Shown in pieces: positions 1 through 5,144 of a stretch of DNA of 5,144 nt. A program made the translations under genes and the position numbers. Positions within the stretch are counted from its first letter, which is position 1. Each line of letters begins with the position of its first letter. The notes beneath the pieces are model-generated. The model did no database searches, had not been told where the DNA came from, and saw only the letters and a program-made list of their open reading frames with translations. The stretch spans positions 1 to 5,144 of the forward strand of contig JASGCH010000120.1 of assembly GCA_030054245.1 (NCBI GenBank). Reading direction: 5' to 3'. Origin of the DNA: Gammaproteobacteria bacterium (lineage in GTDB: Bacteria; Pseudomonadota; Gammaproteobacteria; Burkholderiales; Burkholderiaceae_C).

Positions 1-73
1 TCTGGGATTACCCCATAGATTTATCCCGCAAAATCTCTACTGCGTAATCTGGGATTATTCTATGCCTGAATAA
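1..73. repeat. Cluster of direct and inverted repeats at the left edge
   Basis: The ten bases TCTGGGATTA occur at 1-10 and again at 48-57, a direct repeat with a 47-bp period. An imperfect inverted repeat pairs 14-27 (CATAGATTTATCCC) with 51-64 (GGGATTATTCTATG), 12 of 14 positions complementary. A perfect 6-bp inverted repeat, TTATTC at 55-60 and GAATAA at 68-73, flanks a 7-base loop inside it. The same GGGAT/ATCCC core thus appears in alternating orientation three times in 64 bases. This is the style of recombinase or replication-protein binding sites and of mobile-element ends, but no such gene lies in the window and the repeat may continue past the left edge. The repeats are seen directly; the function is inference. 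Confidence 0.5.
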
Positions 74-195
74 CATGTGTCCCGGCAATCATATCCAGAC
101 TGTTGCACGAGTGGTACCAGCCGATGGTGCAATAGTCTTATGTTTCTGATGCACCGGAGGAGTGGCAAAACACCTAGCCCAAGTGCCAGTGCTGG
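74..195. other. Non-coding stretch after the zinc-ribbon gene
   Basis: I find no convincing coding frame here on either strand. Besides the hairpin at 97-138 it holds a small palindrome-like sequence, CCAGTGCTGG at 186-195, directly after the TAA stop of the minus-strand gene. On the minus strand that 4-bp stem is followed by about 25 bases before a short TTTT, so it is at best a weak terminator and is not called as one. Confidence 0.4.
97..138. repeat. Strong hairpin with a nested palindrome
   Basis: Positions 97-108 (AGACTGTTGCAC) pair with 127-138 (GTGCAATAGTCT). The 12-bp stem is perfect except for one G-T pair, which would be G-U in RNA. The 18-base loop contains the 8-bp palindrome TGGTACCA at 112-119. 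No T-run follows the stem on either strand, so it does not look like a standard intrinsic terminator. It lies about 60 bases beyond the stop codon of the zinc-ribbon gene and could be a 3' transcript structure, a protein-binding site, or part of the repeat block to its left. Confidence 0.5.
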
Positions 196-1236
196 TTAGA
201 TGGGTATTGCCCCTGTTTTTTTACCACAGTGGAAGCAAAATTTAGAAAATGTAATTTTTCGTGTTTCGCAGGTCGCACACTTATCAAACATCTCTATTCC
301 ACAGTGTTGGCAAAAATTATCAGTGTCTTTGATGATAGAACGCTCGCAACTTGGGCATATTCCTTTCGCTATTCTGGTAAAAGCTAAATCGTATTGAATC
401 TCTTTCTTTCGCTGAGAGTCAGGTTGTTGTTCTAGCTCGCGTTGTTGTTTAATATATCTTTGAAGCCCAGAAATTGAGTATTTTCCAACTATTAAGGTAA
501 CCACAACACCCACTGTATATCTTACATATCCACCGTAACTTGGCAAGTAAGGAACCAGCTCTACAAAAAATGCAAATAAGCTGAAAAGTATAAAGCCCCA
601 AACAAAAGGCCAGTATGATTTTTTGCGGTGCTTTACAAATAAGTAAGTTGCGACAAGGAGCAGTGGAAGTACAAAAATTAATCGATAAATAAAAACTCGT
701 AATTCGATCTTTTTCTGAGCTGATCCAAATTCTGTCCTAGCATTACTCTCTAACAATAGAATATCTCGATTTATTTTGGATTTTTCTTGAGTAATATCCA
801 GTAGCTGTTTTTGAGGGATTTCCAGCGAGTTTAAATACTCGCGTTCTTTTTTTCTGAGTTGTTCTAAATGGGTGGTGCGCGCTATTAAATCGCGATCTTG
901 ATCGGATTTTTGCGTGGCATTGCGCGTGGTTACCCAAGCATCGAAAGTCTGCTTTGCCGCCCGATAGTCTTCTCGAGCAGTTTGTAGTTGAAGTTTTGCC
1001 TGTTCAAGTTTTTCTGTAGTGCGTGTTTCCTCTTGCGAGAGTAATTTTAGTTGGTTGGTTAGGTTTGATTTTGCTGGCTTATCGATAAAATCTTCAGTGG
1101 ACAGCTTACTTTCAATTTTTGGAAGATCTTCAACTATGACCCCTCCTAAACCCATGAGAAAGTAGGCAAACAAGAAGGCTATGAACCATAATCCTCGATT
1201 GAACCACTTCTCAGACAGTCTTAAATAATTGGCCAT
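196..1236 (-). CDS. Membrane protein with periplasmic coiled coil and cytoplasmic double zinc ribbon
   Basis: This protein of 346 residues has no function I can name. From the ATG at 1236 (MANYLRLSEKWF) it shows a first membrane helix at about residues 15-35 and a charged, Gln/Glu/Lys/Arg-rich segment at about 40-180, probably coiled coil. Further helices follow at about 181-201, 208-231 and 236-254. The C-terminal tail carries eight cysteines in four CxxC/CxHC pairs (C294/C297, C309/C312, C320/C323, C334/C337), the pattern of a double zinc ribbon. Basic residues before helix 1, in the KHRKK loop and after helix 4 put the N-terminus and ribbons in the cytoplasm and the coiled coil in the periplasm. 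An upstream GTG at 1278 would add 14 residues, but the ATG has a purine-rich GAGAAGAG just ahead and an ordinary opening for a membrane protein. A cross-envelope scaffold or sensor role is only inference. It lies about 400 bp after surA and probably has its own promoter at 1486-1494. Confidence 0.82.
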   Translation of the reverse strand: MANYLRLSEKWFNRGLWFIAFLFAYFLMGLGGVIVEDLPKIESKLSTEDFIDKPAKSNLTNQLKLLSQEETRTTEKLEQAKLQLQTAREDYRAAKQTFDAWVTTRNATQKSDQDRDLIARTTHLEQLRKKEREYLNSLEIPQKQLLDITQEKSKINRDILLLESNARTEFGSAQKKIELRVFIYRLIFVLPLLLVATYLFVKHRKKSYWPFVWGFILFSLFAFFVELVPYLPSYGGYVRYTVGVVVTLIVGKYSISGLQRYIKQQRELEQQPDSQRKKEIQYDLAFTRIAKGICPSCERSIIKDTDNFCQHCGIEMFDKCATCETRKITFSKFCFHCGKKTGAIPI

Positions 1237-1240
1237 GTTA

Positions 1241-1248
1241 CTCTTCTC
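1241..1248 (-). promoter_or_regulatory. Probable ribosome binding site deciding the zinc-ribbon gene start
   Basis: On the minus strand GAGAAGAG is followed by TAAC and then the ATG at 1236. It is an imperfect Shine-Dalgarno, lacking GGAGG, but it is purine-rich and correctly spaced. The alternative in-frame GTG at 1278 is preceded by CTTATAG with nothing comparable, which favours the ATG. Confidence 0.4.
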
Positions 1249-1485
1249 GTACGATTTAACTGGGTGGTATCTGCTCACCTATAAGTTCAGCGACTACCGA
1301 AGGCATGTTGCTGGAAGGAAGGATTGGGGGTTTGTGCGTAAGAAAAGACCGCACTGCTAGGAAAGTAATCAAGCTATGAATTGCCAAAACCGCTCTCTGT
1401 AATGCCAGCCAAAAATGCAGTTTGGCACCTCTGTTTGTGTGGAGAAACTGTGTTATGGGGTTGTACAACAAGGTTCTGGGTTGTA

Positions 1486-1494
1486 AGTATATCA
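1486..1494 (-). promoter_or_regulatory. Candidate extended -10 promoter for the zinc-ribbon gene
   Basis: The minus strand reads TGATATACT, that is TG-N-TATACT, five of six matches to TATAAT plus the extended -10 TG. About 17 bases upstream the -35 region (TTTCAG) is poor, as is common for extended -10 promoters. Transcription would start near 1479 and run about 240 bases to the ATG at 1236. This is a sequence match only. Confidence 0.4.
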
Positions 1495-1633
1495 GAATTT
1501 GACATTGCCTGAAAAAGGTCTCTTAGAAACTTTCTGCAAGATCGTAGTTGTAGCTAAAAAATCGAAACTGAACAAATCAAAAACGCAGGTCCACATCTTA
1601 CAAAATAGGGTGGCTGTTAGAGCAACGGTCTCC

Positions 1634-2701
1634 CTAATTTAAACTGACTTTGGCCCTTTGTTCAATTTGAGCTTTTGCCCGGAGCTCTTCTGACCATAAA
1701 AAATATTCCGTGTAGAATTTATCTTGCTCTAATTTCTTTAAAGCTAATTCCTTGGCATTGGGATTCTCTCCGGTTTCTACTTTTAATATCTTTAACACAT
1801 TGAATCCGGCACCTGTGCGAATGGGACCTAATACCTCAGAATCCTTTTTTCCTCTGAGGGGTTCTACAAATACTTCTGGGTATTGGTCTAGTGGAATTAA
1901 ACCCCATTCTTTCACGACGATGGGAAATTGAGAAAGGCGTCCGATGTCTGTTAGATTGGTTCCTTGAATTAATAGGTCTCGAATATATTTGGCATTTTGG
2001 CTGGCGCTGTTTTCATTCACAGGACTGGTATTTTCAGCCAAAGGGATTTGTATTAACAGTGCATTGACTTGGGTGGAGGATGCCAAGGTGGTACTTAAAA
2101 AATCATGGATCTCCTTGGGTGATATATTGATTCGGGTAGACAAAACTTGGTTGCGTAATTTTTGCAGAATGATTTGATGGGTAATTTGTTGTTGCAGAAG
2201 TTCTAAATGTAGGTTTTGTGATTGCCATTTCCTTATAAAATCGTCAGTACCTAAATGGACAGTTTGGGCTAATTCCTGTAGTTTGGCATCGATATCATCG
2301 AATGCTATGGATTGATCCAGTCGCAACTCTCTGGCGATAGATAATTGAATCTGGTCGTCGATGACTAAATTTAACAGTTGGGTTAACCAATTCTCATCCA
2401 ATTCCTGGAGTTGAGGGTTAAATATTTTTTCAAGGGTATGCCTAACTTTTAAATCAAAGTTGGTGATGGGATAGTTATCTACTAGGGCAACCACATAATT
2501 ATGGGCCGCTGGCTGGGGTATGGGGGTAGTTTGGATTTTGGTATTCGCAGGCAATAGGGGGGACGAATGCTTGATGGATTGTCCGAAAGCGTCTGACATA
2601 GAAGCCAAGCCAATGAGCATGAGCCAGAAGAAATTCAAGACTGTGGCTCGGCGGGCTAGCTTAGTTACTAAGGTTTTTGAGTATAACCAGTGGCATTGCA
2701 T
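1634..2701 (-). CDS. surA: Periplasmic chaperone SurA, short form with one degenerate parvulin domain
   Basis: SurA binds unfolded outer-membrane proteins in the periplasm and passes them to the BAM complex. From the ATG at 2701 the protein has 355 residues. A Sec signal peptide comes first, with a basic stretch (KLARR), a hydrophobic core (VLNFFWLMLIGL) and likely cleavage after AFG near residue 40. The SurA N-domain starts at about residue 69 (VVALVDNYPITNFDL) and includes LVIDDQIQLSIARELRL. One parvulin-like domain spans about 210-308 (VNALLIQIPL to GPIRTGAGFNVLKI), followed by the C-terminal helix. E. coli SurA has 428 residues and two parvulin domains; here the second is absent. The two histidines of the parvulin fold, as in SHILI and GFHILK, are Leu216 and Asn301. 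The frame is open to an ATG at 2797, but that start would put some 72 residues before the cleavage site; no candidate has a good Shine-Dalgarno, so the start is uncertain. lptD upstream on the same strand supports the assignment. Confidence 0.9.
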   Translation of the reverse strand: MQCHWLYSKTLVTKLARRATVLNFFWLMLIGLASMSDAFGQSIKHSSPLLPANTKIQTTPIPQPAAHNYVVALVDNYPITNFDLKVRHTLEKIFNPQLQELDENWLTQLLNLVIDDQIQLSIARELRLDQSIAFDDIDAKLQELAQTVHLGTDDFIRKWQSQNLHLELLQQQITHQIILQKLRNQVLSTRINISPKEIHDFLSTTLASSTQVNALLIQIPLAENTSPVNENSASQNAKYIRDLLIQGTNLTDIGRLSQFPIVVKEWGLIPLDQYPEVFVEPLRGKKDSEVLGPIRTGAGFNVLKILKVETGENPNAKELALKKLEQDKFYTEYFLWSEELRAKAQIEQRAKVSLN

Positions 2702-2841
2702 GGATAGACGGAGTGCCGATCTGACTTTGTCATTGGGTCTGCTCGCTGGTAAGGTAGTGGTCTTCATTTCTAAAAAAATCATACAAGTTAAAGTCATGAG
2801 TAGTAGAACTGAAAGAATTAAATAGATGGGCGGTAAGCGTA

Positions 2842-2881
2842 GAAACTAGGAGAATGTAAAAGACTGTTCTACCCTAGTTTC
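2842..2881. repeat. Inverted repeat overlapping the surA promoter
   Basis: GAAACTAGG at 2842-2850 is the exact reverse complement of 2873-2881. Just inside, AGAA at 2851-2854 pairs with TTCT at 2867-2870, giving a 13-bp stem with a 2-base bulge and a 12-base loop. On the minus strand no T-run follows, so it is not an obvious terminator. One arm falls in the spacer of the predicted surA promoter, the inner pairing covers part of the -10, and the other arm lies just past the start point, an arrangement expected of a repressor operator. It could equally be an RNA hairpin in the lptD-surA transcript. Confidence 0.5.
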
Positions 2882-2895
2882 AAGTGGCCTGTCAA
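2866..2895 (-). promoter_or_regulatory. Candidate sigma70-type promoter for surA
   Basis: The minus strand shows a perfect TTGACA -35 (2895-2890), an 18-bp spacer and TAGAAC as -10 (2871-2866), which matches TATAAT at four of six positions. Transcription would begin near 2858-2860, upstream of every plausible surA start. It sits in the 178-274-bp gap between the lptD stop and surA, longer than expected for a tightly coupled operon. The -35 match is strong, the -10 only fair. Confidence 0.4.
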
Positions 2896-2975
2896 ATCAC
2901 TGTGTTATAGTGGTTCATCCACGGACGAATCCCCCTGTTGGTTGTACACAGCGCGACCTGGTCATGGCAAGGTTC

Positions 2976-5144
2976 CTAGTTTGCCCCTACGCGGTTGCCG
3001 TACGGTTGATAATTTGTAAATCCTGAGATTTTAGATTCTAATAATTTGGTGGGGTTACTCCCAATTTTAATCAATCCAAATAAATCAAGTTGCAATAATA
3101 GTTTAGCTTCGGCTTTATTACTATCAATCTGACTGTGTTGTAGCAAAAAACGCGATGCCCAACAATCGGTTAAATACTCTAGGCCTATAAACCCTTCACT
3201 AATTCGACGGTTTAATATATCAAAACTTAAACGCCCCATATTTCTCCAAACTGAGTGATCTGGCCCATGGGCGATTGGCCATTGCCAAGATGTTTCAAAT
3301 TGTTCGTTGTTAATGTCCCTTTGCTTTTTATAGGAGAAATTTGCTACATGGTAATCTGCTGGGCGGTACCTTAGGGACTGCGTGCTTTTTTGCATCACAT
3401 TGGTGTTGGTATTGTACTGCATGGTATTGATATACCTCCATTGAGTAGTCAGTTGGAGTTCAGACTGTAGAAGCGTATTGTTGAGTTGATCGCTAGGGCT
3501 TTCATTGGGTAAGTTTATTCGACGCGTACTCTGAATATAACTTTGAGCCACTGATATATTTATACTTTCTTTTCCAGAAATAGGATGTACTAATTGAGTT
3601 GATAAGCCCCAAACCAATTTGGTACCATCTAAAGTCCTGTCGTAACCGTTGTAGGGATTGGTGGCAAAAATATTTTGTATGTTTAAATCTTGTCTTGAGG
3701 TGTCGTAGATAGGTAAAAAATTCTGATCGTAGAAAGGGGTATAACTTAGCGACAGGCGCGGTACTAAGTAGTGGTGCCATTTGACGCCTCCCCAATCCGA
3801 TATTTTACTTAATTTAGTGCGCCAATCCACAGAAAATATAGGGACAGTTAAAGAGGCATGACTCCTATGGTTACTTATTAATGCTTCAGAAAATTGGTAA
3901 TATTTGGTTTGTAATTCTATTTTAGGGGTTAAATCAGAATAATAAATAGGTATTTTTTGATGTGCTTCGGTCACGACTAGCCACCTTTCTCCATTGGGTT
4001 GGCATTGTTGGTTAACGGTTGGGCAAGGGGATCGGGGATCTAAGTGAAAGTTAGCGTAACTACCCTTAAGGCTGAGGGCAATCTGGTTCCATTGTGTGGT
4101 ATATGAACCGTTTATTTGTGGCCATAAATTGTATGGTGGGACTTGTCTATCGTTGTTGAGCTGGATGGTTTGCCAATTTAGCCAACGCATCTGAAATTGA
4201 AGAGCGTCATTTAGCGCAAATGAGCTTAGGTATTGGCTGGGGATTAATCTTTGGTTCCAATGGATATGATCTTGGAGAGAGAAGTCACTCCAATACCCAT
4301 TGTCGCTCACGCGAATAGGACTGAGTTGGTAATGCACTGGAATGCTAGAAAGCGTAAATTGTCCTGAATGATTTTGGGCATAAGCCCATCGGTTGGCACC
4401 CCATAATAGGTCGTTGGGAACATAACTAAACTCTAGGGTTGAACGGCGCTCCGGAGGGTTATTGGTTAAATAACGCCATTCTCCATTGAGGCCATAGCCT
4501 CTTTTGCCCCAAATGGACAACCCGGTGGTGGCATCCATATTGGGCGCTAAGTTCCAATAATAAGGTTGTATCATTTCTAGGCCGTTTTTATTATTCCATC
4601 CCACAGTGGGTGTTAGAAACCCTGATTTTCTTTCATTGGTAGCCGGCAAAGATAAATTGCTCGTAGGTAAAATAGGAAATCCCTTTAACTTGAGAGATGC
4701 ACCCGTTACGGATAACAGATTTTCAGCGGTGTCTATAGATATTTTTTTGGCAGATAAGCTCCAACCCATGTTTTTTTCGGGGGAAATATCTCGACAGGAA
4801 CTTAGGGTGATGTCAAAAAGTAAAGTGTGATCTTTATCAACGAACTGTATTTCTCGTACTTGCCCAACTAGACCCTTACGGGATAGGTTGATTTGAGCAT
4901 CAGAGAGAGTTCCTTTACGGGTGTTAAACTGGTAATCTAGTTTATTGCCCTTGATCGAATCATGGTTGACCAGAATTTCAGTAGCTTCTGGAGCAACTAC
5001 TTGGGAATCTGCTACATTTAAAGTGAGCTGTGGGGACGATACCCGGGTCTTACCATGAATGATTTTGGCGTTGCCAAATAAGGTAAATATATGGTTTCCC
5101 CCAGAAACTTCTTCAGCCGTGGCGGTAATAGGGGTAGTAGGGGG
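2976..5144 (-). CDS. lptD: LPS-assembly outer-membrane protein LptD, N-terminus missing
   Basis: LptD, with the lipoprotein LptE, inserts lipopolysaccharide into the outer leaflet of the outer membrane. The frame is open to the right edge, so 722 codons are visible; the signal peptide and the first few dozen residues lie outside. Visible residues 1-115 form the OstA/LptA-like periplasmic beta-jellyroll (for example FTLFGNAKIIHGKTRVSS and LDYQFNTRKGTLSDAQINL). Conserved barrel-entry motifs follow: LKGFPILPTSNLSLP at 152-166, KSGFLTPTVGW at 173-183 and PYYWNLAPNMDAT at 194-206. The barrel includes RLSLSYTPFYDQNFLPIYDT from 463 and a C-terminal LEYLTDCW motif with Cys661. Cys117 matches E. coli Cys173 in the jellyroll. 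Where E. coli has the Cys724-Cys725 pair there is only one cysteine here. An extra pair, Cys374 and Cys381, lies in a probable surface loop. An internal ATG at 4769 is not the start, because the family-typical sequence continues upstream of it. The gene precedes surA in the same direction. Confidence 0.95.
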   Translation of the reverse strand, partial: PPTTPITATAEEVSGGNHIFTLFGNAKIIHGKTRVSSPQLTLNVADSQVVAPEATEILVNHDSIKGNKLDYQFNTRKGTLSDAQINLSRKGLVGQVREIQFVDKDHTLLFDITLSSCRDISPEKNMGWSLSAKKISIDTAENLLSVTGASLKLKGFPILPTSNLSLPATNERKSGFLTPTVGWNNKNGLEMIQPYYWNLAPNMDATTGLSIWGKRGYGLNGEWRYLTNNPPERRSTLEFSYVPNDLLWGANRWAYAQNHSGQFTLSSIPVHYQLSPIRVSDNGYWSDFSLQDHIHWNQRLIPSQYLSSFALNDALQFQMRWLNWQTIQLNNDRQVPPYNLWPQINGSYTTQWNQIALSLKGSYANFHLDPRSPCPTVNQQCQPNGERWLVVTEAHQKIPIYYSDLTPKIELQTKYYQFSEALISNHRSHASLTVPIFSVDWRTKLSKISDWGGVKWHHYLVPRLSLSYTPFYDQNFLPIYDTSRQDLNIQNIFATNPYNGYDRTLDGTKLVWGLSTQLVHPISGKESINISVAQSYIQSTRRINLPNESPSDQLNNTLLQSELQLTTQWRYINTMQYNTNTNVMQKSTQSLRYRPADYHVANFSYKKQRDINNEQFETSWQWPIAHGPDHSVWRNMGRLSFDILNRRISEGFIGLEYLTDCWASRFLLQHSQIDSNKAEAKLLLQLDLFGLIKIGSNPTKLLESKISGFTNYQPYGNRVGAN

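Larger units (their letters stand above)
1237..1633. other. Intergenic region between surA and the zinc-ribbon gene
   Basis: These 397 bp contain no gene I can support. A minus-strand frame of 71 codons (1471-1256, TTG start) has no ribosome binding site and no recognisable similarity. The clearest signal is the extended -10 promoter at 1486-1494, which would give the zinc-ribbon gene a leader of about 240 bases. Within that leader TGCCAAA at 1382-1388 can pair with TTTGGCA at 1421-1427 across a 32-base loop, a weak structure. No good terminator follows the surA stop: the minus strand has only a 4-bp CCAC/GTGG stem and, a few bases on, TTTTT. Confidence 0.45.
2702..2975. other. lptD-surA intergenic gap
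   Basis: This gap is 274 bp if surA starts at 2701 and 178 bp if it starts at 2797. Besides the promoter candidate and the inverted repeat it holds a weak CACT/AGTG inverted repeat around 2899-2913. The 5' part (2702-2797) is in the surA frame and could encode an N-terminal extension. No small gene is supported. Confidence 0.4.

Noticed and set aside
1256..1471. Minus-strand open frame of 71 codons (TTG start) upstream of the zinc-ribbon gene
   Set aside because: It has no Shine-Dalgarno and no recognisable domain, uses a rare start codon, and overlaps the alternative GTG start of the next gene. It is most likely a chance frame in the leader.
1575..1615. Possible intrinsic terminator after surA on the minus strand
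   Set aside because: The stem is only 4 bp (CCAC/GTGG) with a 15-base loop, and seven bases separate it from the TTTTT.
1611..1636. tRNA-like fragment, GTTAGAGCAACGGTCTCC
   Set aside because: It resembles the end of a D arm and the 5' side of an anticodon stem. No matching ACCGT strand, T-loop (GTTCRANNC) or acceptor stem follows, and the sequence runs into the surA stop codon.
2520..2825. Plus-strand open frame of 101 codons opposite the surA 5' end
   Set aside because: It lies antisense to the clear SurA signal peptide and N-terminal region. Its translation resembles no known domain and there is no ribosome binding site.
2945..2982. SigmaE-like -35 (GGAACC) just after the lptD stop on the minus strand
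   Set aside because: The lptD-surA locus is sigmaE-controlled in E. coli, but there is no TCTGA/TCAAA-type -10 at the needed 15-17 bp spacing here.
3502..3795. Second minus-strand frame of 97 codons inside lptD
   Set aside because: It is out of frame with the strongly supported LptD barrel sequence and has no features of its own, so it is a shadow frame.

Overview
The window reads as chromosome of a fairly AT-rich Gram-negative bacterium. The right two thirds is outer-membrane biogenesis DNA: the 3' part of lptD (lipopolysaccharide translocon), followed on the same minus strand by surA (periplasmic chaperone for outer-membrane proteins). The LptD wording (KSGFLTPTVGW, PYYWNLAPNMDAT, a DCW motif near the C-terminus, an ending like GLIKIGSNPTKLLESKISGF) looks most like betaproteobacterial LptD. 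I therefore infer a low-GC betaproteobacterium; the genus cannot be told from this sequence.

Layout, all genes on the minus strand, read right to left. (1) 5144-2976: lptD, running off the right edge, so its signal peptide and start are missing. (2) 2975-2702: a gap with a good sigma70-type promoter candidate (TTGACA, 18 bp, TAGAAC) whose -10 lies inside a 40-bp inverted repeat. This suggests surA has its own, possibly regulated, transcription start besides read-through from lptD. (3) 2701-1634: surA, unusually short, with one parvulin-like domain that has lost both histidines of the active-site fold. (4) 1633-1237: about 400 bp without a convincing gene, holding an extended -10 promoter facing the next gene. 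(5) 1236-196: an uncharacterised inner-membrane protein with four predicted membrane helices, a long periplasmic coiled coil and two cytoplasmic CxxC...CxxC zinc ribbons. (6) 195-1: non-coding DNA packed with inverted and direct repeats, possibly the edge of a mobile element or a recombination site.

LptD and SurA act together: SurA escorts unfolded outer-membrane proteins, including LptD, across the periplasm, and LptD with LptE inserts LPS in the outer leaflet. The zinc-ribbon protein sits where pdxA and ksgA usually follow surA. It appears to have its own promoter, so its position alone does not prove a shared function.

I see no CRISPR array, tRNA, rRNA or transposase gene. The points most worth a second look are the degenerate single-parvulin SurA, the inverted repeat over the surA promoter, the zinc-ribbon/coiled-coil membrane protein, and the repeat block at the left edge.
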